A stretch of DNA of 10,558 nt from Patescibacteria group bacterium (GTDB taxonomy: Bacteria; Patescibacteriota; Patescibacteriia; JAGPKW01): positions 1 to 10,558 of the forward strand of contig JAGPKW010000019.1 in assembly GCA_018053685.1 (NCBI GenBank), given 5' to 3'. Positions 1-6,234 of the stretch are shown piece by piece. A program made the position numbers and the translations under genes. The notes beneath the pieces were generated by a model, which had not been told where the DNA came from, searched no databases, and saw only the letters and a program-made list of their open reading frames with translations. Each line of letters starts with the position of its first letter. Positions within the stretch are counted from its first letter, which is position 1.

Positions 1-994
1 TAATCAACGCCTCGTTTAGTTTGTTAACTAATTTATTCATCTCTGGAACAATTGTTTCTGATAAAAATATCTCTTGTGCTGTTTCTGCGTTTGCTCGGTT
101 TACATCGTCAGTAACAGCTACAATTGGTTTTGGCACTTTAAATGCTATTAAAATATCATCTCTTGTTGCTTTTAATGATTCTATGAAATCCATCTCTCTT
201 GGAGATAAACTAATTTGCTGATATTTCAATCCTGAGTCCAATACTGCTAACTTACTATTCTTTCCTAATCCTTTATGTTTCTTATTAAAATCATCACTAA
301 GTTCTTGTCTTTGTTCTGCTGTTAATGGTTCTTCTGTTGTTAATAATCCATCAGGTCTCGCACTATTTAAGAACATATCTCTTTGATGTCCTATCGCATA
401 TTCCTCTACTTGAACTCTATTTCCTGCTGAAGATAATGGAGACATTCCAAAATGCTCATTTAATGGAGATGGTGCTTTGATATGTATTATTTCTGAAACT
501 TCTACTCTTTCTCTTGTCCCGTCGTCGTTCATAATCTCGTAATAAGAAATATATTCTCCTCTATTACTAATTATGTTAACTCTATCAGGTCTGATATTCC
601 ATAACTCTACTATCTGTCCTTGTTCATTTCTTACTTTATAAATAAAAGAATCACCAGTTAACTTCCTGTTAATGGTGTCAATTTCTATCGCTTCCTCCTT
701 AGTAAAGTATGGATTCCATTTATAAAGTAAATCTAATATCTCGTGGCTTTTTACTTCTTCGGTATCTCCGTTAGCGTTTATAATTTTATTTAGTTTGAAG
801 TCTATACTTGCTACTTTTTCTGCTATCTTACTAACACAGGCATAAACATAAAGTGATTTTCCGTAAGCTGAAATGTTCTTCTGGTCAGTCCAATTCTCCC
901 CTATTAATCTTTCAACTAAACCTAAAGAATTACCTGATAAATATCCTGTTTCACTTTTCTGAAATAATTTTTTTATATTATTAAGTATGCCCAT
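1..994 (-). CDS. HK97-type phage portal protein (3' end outside window)
   Basis: About 331 residues from the ATG at 994 run off the low-coordinate edge without a stop, so the C-terminus is missing. Portal proteins form the dodecameric ring at one capsid vertex through which the terminase packages DNA. I read the protein from the reverse complement: it begins MGILNNIKKLFQ and contains a YVYACVSKIAEKVAS segment, a LTGDSFIYKVRN segment, an IIHIKAP motif, a GMSPL motif and a later FKVPKPIVA motif, in the order expected for the HK97/SPP1-like portal family. It lies 46 bases downstream of terL, the usual packaging order. A GAGGA sequence directly abuts the ATG with no spacer, so it is unlikely to work as a ribosome-binding site. 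Family assignment is from motif order and gene context. Confidence 0.88.
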   Translation of the reverse strand, partial: MGILNNIKKLFQKSETGYLSGNSLGLVERLIGENWTDQKNISAYGKSLYVYACVSKIAEKVASIDFKLNKIINANGDTEEVKSHEILDLLYKWNPYFTKEEAIEIDTINRKLTGDSFIYKVRNEQGQIVELWNIRPDRVNIISNRGEYISYYEIMNDDGTRERVEVSEIIHIKAPSPLNEHFGMSPLSSAGNRVQVEEYAIGHQRDMFLNSARPDGLLTTEEPLTAEQRQELSDDFNKKHKGLGKNSKLAVLDSGLKYQQISLSPREMDFIESLKATRDDILIAFKVPKPIVAVTDDVNRANAETAQEIFLSETIVPEMNKLVNKLNEALI

Positions 995-1040
995 TCCTCA
1001 TTTGATTTATTTTATCAATCTAAGAAAATCCTGTCAAGGT

Positions 1041-3017
1041 TTATCCAATCCAAGTCACCGATGGTGCTGGCTTTTTAAGATATGTATAAACTGCATATCT
1101 GATACTATCTAAACAATTAGAAACTAATATTCCGTTAGCATAATAATTATGGTCGTTCTCAACTGTTAGATTGTAGACGTCTTCTTTTCCGCAACGCTCT
1201 CGCTTTACAATTGTTATGGCAAAATCTACTTCTCTTGGGAAAATATGTTTCATATTCTTTTCCGCATACTTCACATATCTTTTTATATGTTTTTTTATTA
1301 ACCCAAGCTTCTTTTCCGTGATTTCTGTGCCATTCAATTCCTTCTTTAGAAGCGTGCCATTTTTTTGTAAGAGGTCTAATATTATCGCAATTTTCTCTAA
1401 CTTTTTCTCTAAACTCTTTTCTTTTCCAGTTTTCTTTGAAGTGATTTGATAAATGCTCTGAAGCAGAGATAATTTGCAGATTTGATAATCTATTATTTGT
1501 TCTATCTCCGTCAATATGGTGGATATGGAATCCTTTTGGTATTTTTCCATTTTCTTTTTCCCATACTGCCCTATGCAATCTTGTTCTCCCATTAATACAT
1601 CCGCCAACTGGGTTATAGTATTTACCATTCCAGTTATATCTTCTATTATCAAATATGATTGTTTTTTCCATAATAATAAATCTTTATAATCTTCTGTTAT
1701 TATTATATCATCATAACTCAATGAATCAATAGCTACTTTTCCATTACTGGTATAAACATTATGGTCTCCTGTTCCAATTATACTTTTTCCATTTGATAAA
1801 GTTAATTTGATTACATCTTCATTTTCTCTTGTTTTTCTTGATAACAAAACTTTATTAAATCCATTTTCACTCTTAACTATATCTCCCTCTTTTATATCTT
1901 TTAGCTTTTTACTGCTTCCGTTTCTCATCGTTATTAGTGTTTCACCTGAAAGACAATGGTCCCCTATTTTAACTGGTTCATCTAAAACTCTGCCGTCTTT
2001 ATCTGTTTTCCAGGAATAACTCCTTATTTCTTTCTGTAAATTAACTGATGATTTTAATATATGTATTTTGAATGTCTTTATAAAATCAATACCATTTTTA
2101 ACATCTTTAATTGCTGGTCTAACTGCTATACCTGCTCGTATCATTTCTTTAATTCTTTGAGGTTCTGCCGCATCTGCGTATATCAATCCTTTGATTTCTA
2201 ATCTTTTTACTTTTTCTATTAAATCAGAGTTAGTTAGATACTTGTTATAAATTAATTCTTCAACATATAAATCTTTCTCTTTTATTCCTACTTTGACAAG
2301 TGCTGATTCATTGTTATAACCAAAATCTAATCCGTATACAGTATCTAATCCTTCGGGCATTTCATCTACTAAATCCCAGTTAGAGTAAACTTTCTCCGTT
2401 GATATACCTCTTTCTCCTAATCCAAATATCCTCCAGTAGTTTTCATCTTCATCTTTCATTCTTTCAATTTCTTTGATAGTTTCTGCGTCTAAGAAAGGAT
2501 TGTCTAAGTATGTAGAGTGTATAAACTCGCAATCTTCTCGTGGTAGTATCTTGTCATATATCCAGTGGAACTCATCAGAAGGATTGTAGTCCATAAAAAT
2601 CTGTCCTGTTGTCCTTAATGCTAATTGCTTAAAGTCATCGTAGGTTAATTCATTTGCCTCGTTAATCCATAAATCTTTTCTCTTTCTGCCTCTAATTTTT
2701 TGTGGCTCATCTATACTGATAAACTCTGTTTGAGAGTTTCCCATTTTGTAAATTAAATCTGACTTATTTAGATTATTAGGATTGAAAAGCTTTAATGATT
2801 CTAATATGCCTATGTAATCTCTATATGCTGTTGCTTTTAATGCTGGTAGTGTTTTTCTACATATAGTAAATACTCCTTCTCTTTCTTGATATGCCCTAAG
2901 AACAAATAACTGAGCAATAGAGTATGTTTTAGAACTCCTTGTTGACCCCTGATTCACCACTATTCTCTTTTTGCTGTTCCAATTTTTCTGGAACACTGTT
3001 GTTGCTTCTATTTCCAT
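1041..3017 (-). CDS. terL: Phage terminase large subunit (TerL), precursor with an in-frame intein
   Basis: This is the packaging motor ATPase and headful nuclease. From the ATG at 3017 the precursor is 658 residues: N-extein 1-354, intein 355-634, C-extein 635-658. Spliced TerL would be 378 residues, close to the usual size for PBSX-like terminases. Visible motifs are a Walker A variant GSTRSSKT (24-31), a Walker B-like LWINEANE (116-123), and nuclease acidic residues in YGLDFGY (Asp231) and IYADAAEP (Asp282). The third acid is Asp637 in CLDSIRYA, just after the intein. An upstream TTG at 3023 could also start the protein, but ATG is more likely because there is no ribosome-binding site favouring TTG. 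The N-terminus overlaps the end of terS by 89 bases in another frame. The intein falls inside the nuclease active-site region, so the nuclease should need splicing to work. Confidence 0.9.
   Translation of the reverse strand: MEIEATTVFQKNWNSKKRIVVNQGSTRSSKTYSIAQLFVLRAYQEREGVFTICRKTLPALKATAYRDYIGILESLKLFNPNNLNKSDLIYKMGNSQTEFISIDEPQKIRGRKRKDLWINEANELTYDDFKQLALRTTGQIFMDYNPSDEFHWIYDKILPREDCEFIHSTYLDNPFLDAETIKEIERMKDEDENYWRIFGLGERGISTEKVYSNWDLVDEMPEGLDTVYGLDFGYNNESALVKVGIKEKDLYVEELIYNKYLTNSDLIEKVKRLEIKGLIYADAAEPQRIKEMIRAGIAVRPAIKDVKNGIDFIKTFKIHILKSSVNLQKEIRSYSWKTDKDGRVLDEPVKIGDHCLSGETLITMRNGSSKKLKDIKEGDIVKSENGFNKVLLSRKTRENEDVIKLTLSNGKSIIGTGDHNVYTSNGKVAIDSLSYDDIIITEDYKDLLLWKKQSYLIIEDITGMVNTITQLADVLMGEQDCIGQYGKKKMEKYQKDSISTILTEIEQIIDYQICKLSLLQSIYQITSKKTGKEKSLEKKLEKIAIILDLLQKNGTLLKKELNGTEITEKKLGLIKKHIKRYVKYAEKNMKHIFPREVDFAITIVKRERCGKEDVYNLTVENDHNYYANGILVSNCLDSIRYAVYTYLKKPAPSVTWIG
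1159..1671 (-). CDS. HNH homing endonuclease nested out of frame inside the TerL intein
   Basis: A 170-residue protein lies wholly inside the intein coding region but in a different minus-strand frame. It reads as a complete free-standing phage HNH endonuclease: an N-terminal RRYNWNGKYYN segment, LHRAVWEKENGKIPKGF (32-48), then HIHHIDGD (49-56) with NNRLSNLQ, the HNH metal/catalytic core, and EHLSNH (72-77). The C-terminal part holds a zinc-finger pattern with Cys133/Cys136 and Cys151/Cys155, then a very basic end (LRKRRRL). Such enzymes cut an allele lacking the element and so drive its spread. An in-frame TAA four codons before the ATG rules out direct fusion to the upstream intein half in this frame. 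The last codons overlap the DNA encoding intein block F. A TATAAT with a TTGATT box lies just upstream. Confidence 0.85.
   Translation of the reverse strand: MEKTIIFDNRRYNWNGKYYNPVGGCINGRTRLHRAVWEKENGKIPKGFHIHHIDGDRTNNRLSNLQIISASEHLSNHFKENWKRKEFREKVRENCDNIRPLTKKWHASKEGIEWHRNHGKEAWVNKKTYKKICEVCGKEYETYFPKRSRFCHNNCKARALRKRRRLQSNS
1702..1729 (-). promoter_or_regulatory. Candidate promoter for the nested HNH gene
   Basis: On the minus strand TTGATT (1729-1724) and a perfect TATAAT (1707-1702) are separated by 16 bases. Transcription would start near 1695, about 24 bases before the HNH ATG at 1671. The elements lie within intein coding sequence. TATAAT is common by chance in DNA this AT-rich, so this is suggestive only. 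Confidence 0.4.
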
Positions 3018-3363
3018 TGACAATTTTTATTGTTATTGGTTCCTCTCTTATATCTAATGAAACAGGCTCATCTCTCCAATCTGGGTGTTTCTTTCTTAAA
3101 AAATTAAAAAGAGCCGTTTTGTCCTTTTCTACTATTGCTATACCTTTGTATATTTGTTCTGCGTCATCTAGTATCTGCTGGTCAATCTCGTGAATAATCT
3201 CAGCAAATGTTTTCCCGTCAATTATTTTTTTCTTTGATTTTAGCCATTGATAGTATCTCATCCTTGAAACACCGACAACTTTACAGCATCTTGTTATATT
3301 GCCGCCCAGATTCTTTTTATACTCCTCTATGAAGCTTATTCTTTTTTGTATGTTTATTGCCAT
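2929..3363 (-). CDS. terS: Phage terminase small subunit (TerS)-like DNA-binding protein
   Basis: This 144-residue protein lies immediately before terL. TerS recognises the packaging site on phage DNA and recruits TerL. A helix-turn-helix is visible at about 22-42, with NITRCCKVVGVSRMRYYQW, and a downstream TALFNFLRKKHPDWRD segment (83-98) resembles the ALxFxLKxxxPxxWRD signature of many small terminases. The C-terminal 30 residues are polar and look disordered; their codons overlap the first codons of terL in another frame. The ATG at 3363 follows a short leader with no Shine-Dalgarno. The assignment rests on the HTH, the short C-terminal signature and position; the family is poorly conserved, so another HTH protein is possible but less likely. 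Confidence 0.75.
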   Translation of the reverse strand: MAINIQKRISFIEEYKKNLGGNITRCCKVVGVSRMRYYQWLKSKKKIIDGKTFAEIIHEIDQQILDDAEQIYKGIAIVEKDKTALFNFLRKKHPDWRDEPVSLDIREEPITIKIVNGNRSNNSVPEKLEQQKENSGESGVNKEF

Positions 3364-3385
3364 ATCTGTAAAGTATTGTTATTGT

Positions 3386-3904
3386 CTACTTTGAAAATAT
3401 ATGTCCACACTTAGGACAAACTATCTCCTTGTTTTTCTTTTCTCCCTCTTCGTATGTCTTTTCATACTCCTCCCAGTCAAAATTGAGCATTTTTAGCTTC
3501 TCTTCTACCTCTTCTTGCGTATATGGAAGCTGATATTCACCTGTATAAGATACTATTTCTTTAATTAAGGGTAGCAATTCTATCTCGTTAAATGGGACTT
3601 GTTGCTGAAAGAATATCGTTAATTCCCTTGCTTCTTGGTCTGACATCTTTCCTTCATTGTATATCAAAACCTCTTTGAACGCAAGGTCTTTACAAGCTGT
3701 CCATCTTTGCTCTCCATCAACTATCTCGTATGAATCAGGTTCAATCTCTCTTACTACAATTGGCATTCTTAATCCTTTCTTTCTGACGCTGTCCAATACT
3801 CTATTATAATCTTCTGTTCCTTTGTCCTTAGGATTCCAAGTATTAGGTCTTACTTGTTCTATTGGAACTATTTTTAATTTTTCTGGATTGAATTGTATTT
3901 TCAT
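3386..3904 (-). CDS. ParB/Srx-like nuclease-fold protein, possible DpdB-like partner of DpdA
   Basis: This is a 172-residue protein. Residues about 10-82 match the ParB N-terminal/sulfiredoxin fold: IVPIEQVRPNTWNPK near the start, an LDSVRKKGLRMPIVVREI strand-helix region, and IVDGEQRWTACKDL (61-74), the equivalent of the ParB GE(H/R)R nucleotide-binding box. The middle is acidic and helical, and the end carries one zinc-knuckle pair, CPKCGH (163-168). There is no clear C-terminal HTH or dimer domain as in chromosome-partitioning ParB, and no ParA gene nearby. It sits 14 bases after dpdA. In bacterial dpd clusters, DpdB is a ParB/Srx-like ATPase needed with DpdA for base insertion, so a similar role is an inference from position. 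Phages also carry ParB-like proteins near terminase genes for unknown reasons. Confidence 0.75.
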   Translation of the reverse strand: MKIQFNPEKLKIVPIEQVRPNTWNPKDKGTEDYNRVLDSVRKKGLRMPIVVREIEPDSYEIVDGEQRWTACKDLAFKEVLIYNEGKMSDQEARELTIFFQQQVPFNEIELLPLIKEIVSYTGEYQLPYTQEEVEEKLKMLNFDWEEYEKTYEEGEKKNKEIVCPKCGHIFSK

Positions 3905-3918
3905 ATTTTTTTAATTAT

Positions 3919-4686
3919 TTAATCTTTCCAAACAACTCCTCTTTTCTCCCAGATTCTTGTTGTATTATCTTCAATTCTGAGTAGATTTTTTATCTCTGCG
4001 GCTAACAACTTACTATCATTATACCTGAAAGTTTTATTTTTTGTTATTCTTAGTCTTTCACTTTCTCTTAATGATGTAGCTCCAAACTTCATTCTTGATT
4101 GCCAAGTTGTTGAGTCACAGGAGTAAAAAGGATACTCTGTTAGCAATTGTCTGGAGGTTATCCCAAACCCGTGAACTTTTATGTCTTGTTTTGTATTTTT
4201 GAAAACATAATTAAAGTAGTTTTTCTTTTGAGTTTTGTTCAAACTAACTCCAGAAACACCACCGATTGCAATATATTTATTCGTTTTAATATAATCAAGG
4301 AGAACCTCTCTGTCTTTGCTATTATACTCTGAATAATGATAGACAGGAATCGGATTTAATCCATTAGCTTCTAAAAATCTCTGATTCTTTAATGTTTCTT
4401 CGTATGTTTTTACATCAAGGTTGGCATAAATTATATTTATATTCTCTGATTTTATGGCATTGATATAATCTCTATAATCTTCTACTGAGATTTCTACTCC
4501 ACGGACCCTGGCAGAGAAACCACCACTATCTAAAAAAACTGAATCAAATTGCCTGCTCACTTCCCTCATTTTTTCTCCATTTTTGTCATTAAAATAGTAG
4601 AAACTCAAAAGAATATTTCTTACGCCTGCCCTTTTTAATTCCTCTCTTAAAAGTTTTGCTTCTGCTCCAGCAAAATATGCCTTCAT
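3919..4686 (-). CDS. dpdA: DpdA-type DNA 7-deazaguanine transglycosylase
   Basis: This 255-residue TIM-barrel protein of the tRNA-guanine transglycosylase (TGT) superfamily is of the short phage DpdA type. It should exchange guanine in DNA for a 7-deazaguanine base. Key motifs are FLDSGGFSA with Asp53 (the TGT DSGGFQ box), YANLDV (87-92), IGGVSGVS (141-148), VHGFGITS (171-178) and FYSCDSTTW (187-195), where Asp191 is the likely nucleophile. The C-terminal CxCxxC/His zinc site and the PUA domain of tRNA-acting enzymes are absent, which favours DNA over tRNA as the substrate. Its ATG overlaps the TGA of the queF-like gene (ATGA), so the two should be translated together. Upstream genes supply the base. 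The exact base inserted and the target motif cannot be read from the sequence. Confidence 0.87.
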   Translation of the reverse strand: MKAYFAGAEAKLLREELKRAGVRNILLSFYYFNDKNGEKMREVSRQFDSVFLDSGGFSARVRGVEISVEDYRDYINAIKSENINIIYANLDVKTYEETLKNQRFLEANGLNPIPVYHYSEYNSKDREVLLDYIKTNKYIAIGGVSGVSLNKTQKKNYFNYVFKNTKQDIKVHGFGITSRQLLTEYPFYSCDSTTWQSRMKFGATSLRESERLRITKNKTFRYNDSKLLAAEIKNLLRIEDNTTRIWEKRGVVWKD

Positions 4687-5015
4687 AATTTCTTGCTACA
4701 AGACCACGGTCTCAATGTCTTGTCTGTTAAAAATACTTTTACTTCCAATTCACGTGGGTCAACTTCTTTCACAATTTTTTCAAATACCATGTCTGTGAGC
4801 CCTTCAATAAAGCAATTAAACTCTTGTTTGAAAAAAGCTCTATAACTAACTGCTTCAATTAACTTTTTTTTAGGAACATATTTTACTGTTATATTCAATT
4901 TTTCTTTTCTTTTTGAGATAGGACAGATATTCGTAATTTCGTCTATAAAATCAAACTCTATCAAAATGTTTCCATATTTATTTTCTATCGTTTTGAATCT
5001 GCGATTTTTTATCAT
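4683..5015 (-). CDS. queF: QueF-like protein: preQ0 reductase relative, probably amidinotransferase-type (QueF-L)
   Basis: This 110-residue tunnel-fold protein is shorter than bacterial QueF (about 165 residues). ICPIS carries Cys31, which aligns with the QueF nucleophile (Cys55 in B. subtilis by my by-eye alignment). The following KLNITVKYVPKKKLIEAVSY and the late VDPRELEVKV (85-94) match the family. The catalytic Asp position appears to be Glu38, and the NADPH-binding motif ESKSLK is replaced by EAVSYR; the usual HE pair reads IE (70-71). Loss of that motif together with the short length resembles archaeal QueF-L, which adds ammonia to preQ0 to make the archaeosine base G+, rather than reducing it to preQ1. 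It is joined to queC and dpdA by ATGA overlaps. QueF-like identity is fairly secure; reductase versus amidinotransferase is not. Confidence 0.72.
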   Translation of the reverse strand: MIKNRRFKTIENKYGNILIEFDFIDEITNICPISKRKEKLNITVKYVPKKKLIEAVSYRAFFKQEFNCFIEGLTDMVFEKIVKEVDPRELEVKVFLTDKTLRPWSCSKKL

Positions 5016-5659
5016 AACGGGTCTATTAAATTATTACTATCAAATGCTTCTTTTCTTTCTTGGCAGGAACCGCATTTCCCGCAAGGTTTTTCTTCTCCCT
5101 TATAACAGCTCCAAGTTAAGGAATAATCCACCCCCATCTCTGTCCCTTCTTTTACTATATCACCTTTCGTTGAGTTTAGAAATGGAGCGTATACATCAAT
5201 CGGTTTATAATTGGCTATCTTCGCAACTTCTCTTAACGCTACAATAAACTCTTCTCTACAATCAGGATAAATCGCGTGGTCGCCTGAATGGACTCCTAAT
5301 GCTATTTCATCTGCTCCTATGTTAACTGCGTAACCAATTGCTATGCTCGCAAATATCATATTTCTATTCGGAACAACGGTTATTCTCATTGACTCATCTT
5401 GATAACTTTCTTCTGGAACTTCTATGTTATCACTTGTTAATGAAGAGTTAGATATTAACTCTCTTAGTGATTGGACATCAACAATTTTATGGTCTACGCT
5501 TAATTTTTTACAGGATAACTTCGCCATTTCTAATTCTTTCTTATGTCTCTGCCCATAATCAAAAGAAATAACAAATACATCTTTCTTCTCTTTTAATAAT
5601 TTATAAAGTAGTGTTGTGCTATCTAATCCACCACTTAGTATTAGTATGCTTTTTTTCAT
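5012..5659 (-). CDS. queC: 7-cyano-7-deazaguanine (preQ0) synthase QueC
   Basis: This 215-residue protein is full length for the family. QueC uses ATP and ammonia to turn 7-carboxy-7-deazaguanine into preQ0. The N-terminal PP-loop SGGLDSTT (9-16) binds ATP; SFDYGQRH (32-39), VVPNRNMIF (95-103) and ALGVHSGDHAIYPDCR (120-135) are QueC signatures. The C-terminal zinc site is Cys185, Cys193, Cys196 and Cys199 in SCYKGEEKPCGKCGSC. There is no fused glutamine amidotransferase domain, unlike the Gat-QueC of some phages that make G+ in DNA, so any later amidination would have to come from another enzyme such as the adjacent QueF-like protein. Start and stop codons overlap the neighbouring genes by ATGA on both sides. 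Confidence 0.95.
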   Translation of the reverse strand: MKKSILILSGGLDSTTLLYKLLKEKKDVFVISFDYGQRHKKELEMAKLSCKKLSVDHKIVDVQSLRELISNSSLTSDNIEVPEESYQDESMRITVVPNRNMIFASIAIGYAVNIGADEIALGVHSGDHAIYPDCREEFIVALREVAKIANYKPIDVYAPFLNSTKGDIVKEGTEMGVDYSLTWSCYKGEEKPCGKCGSCQERKEAFDSNNLIDPL

Positions 5660-6219
5660 AATTTTATTATATTTAATAGTTCTTGTCTTGCTTTATCGTC
5701 ATCTCTAAATACTCCTCGCATTTCGCTTGTAATCATTTCGCTGTTGTATTTTTTAACTCCTCTCATCTCTTTGCAGAGATGTCTTGCCTTTATAATTAGA
5801 GCAACTCCCTTCGGCTCTATTATTCTTTCAATTTCGTCAACTATCTCCTTTGTTAATCTTTCTTGAACTTGTAGTTTTGCTGAATAGTAGTCAACTATTC
5901 TTCCAATTTTACTAATTCCGACAATCTTGCTGTCAGGAATATATGAAAAGAAGTAGTTTCCAAAAAATGGGACCATATGATGTTCACAGTAAGAAAAGAA
6001 GTAACCTGTATCAATAATCATCTCATCTACACTAATTCCATCGTGTCCATTTTCAAATACTGTTACTTTCGGTTTCTCGTTTTCATCATAGCCCCTAAAA
6101 ACCTCTTTGAACATTTTTGCGACTCTTTCAGGAGTTCCACCTAATCCTTCTCTTTCATTATTATCTCCAATTAGTTGGAGTATTTCTTTGATGTTTTCTG
6201 CTATTTTTTCTGTTTTCAT
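5656..6219 (-). CDS. folE: GTP cyclohydrolase I (FolE)
   Basis: This 187-residue enzyme converts GTP to 7,8-dihydroneopterin triphosphate, the first step of both folate and 7-deazaguanine synthesis. Here the neighbours make it the entry step to preQ0. Signatures are REGLGGTPERV (23-33), the zinc and active-site segment YCEHHMVPFFG (77-87) with Cys78, His80 and His81, the VGISKIGRIVDYY stretch (100-112), QVQERLT (118-124), and ARHLCKEMRGV (145-155) with the third zinc ligand Cys149. All expected catalytic residues appear present and the length is typical of bacterial type I FolE. Its TGA overlaps the queC ATG. The leader is A-rich with no Shine-Dalgarno. Confidence 0.95.
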   Translation of the reverse strand: MKTEKIAENIKEILQLIGDNNEREGLGGTPERVAKMFKEVFRGYDENEKPKVTVFENGHDGISVDEMIIDTGYFFSYCEHHMVPFFGNYFFSYIPDSKIVGISKIGRIVDYYSAKLQVQERLTKEIVDEIERIIEPKGVALIIKARHLCKEMRGVKKYNSEMITSEMRGVFRDDDKARQELLNIIKL

Positions 6220-6234
6220 TTTTTTGCTAATTTA

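Larger units (their letters stand above)
1116..1955 (-). mobile_element. Intein inside TerL (280 residues, Hint splicing domain with out-of-frame insert)
   Basis: This protein-splicing element is in frame with terL. Cys1 (codon 1953-1955) opens block A, CLSGETLITMRNG, followed by LKDIKEGDIVKS. Block B is GTGDHNVYTSNG with the TxxH catalytic pair. Blocks F and G are VYNLTVENDHNYYANGILVSN, ending in Asn280 (codon 1116-1118) before extein Cys+1. Removing it joins GDH to CLDSIRYA, which restores a terminase motif and supports both junctions. The residue before the last Asn is Ser rather than the usual His. The splicing blocks take up about 95 residues at the start and about 36 at the end. The roughly 150 residues between them are a Lys/Ile/Leu-rich stretch that resembles no endonuclease in this frame; the same DNA carries an HNH gene in another frame. 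Confidence 0.9.

Noticed and set aside
1159..1671. HNH reading as an in-frame endonuclease domain broken by two sequencing frameshifts
   Set aside because: It would need two separate indels; the HNH has a natural N-terminus and stop of its own, and the intein frame is open without repair. It remains the main alternative and needs read-level checking.
3018..3023. TTG at 3023 as the terL start
   Set aside because: It adds only two residues before an ATG, has no ribosome-binding site, and ATG is used by the other genes here.
5666..5671. TATAAT just before queC as a separate promoter
   Set aside because: No -35-like hexamer at 15-19 bases upstream and it lies within the end of folE; translation is coupled to folE by ATGA overlap.
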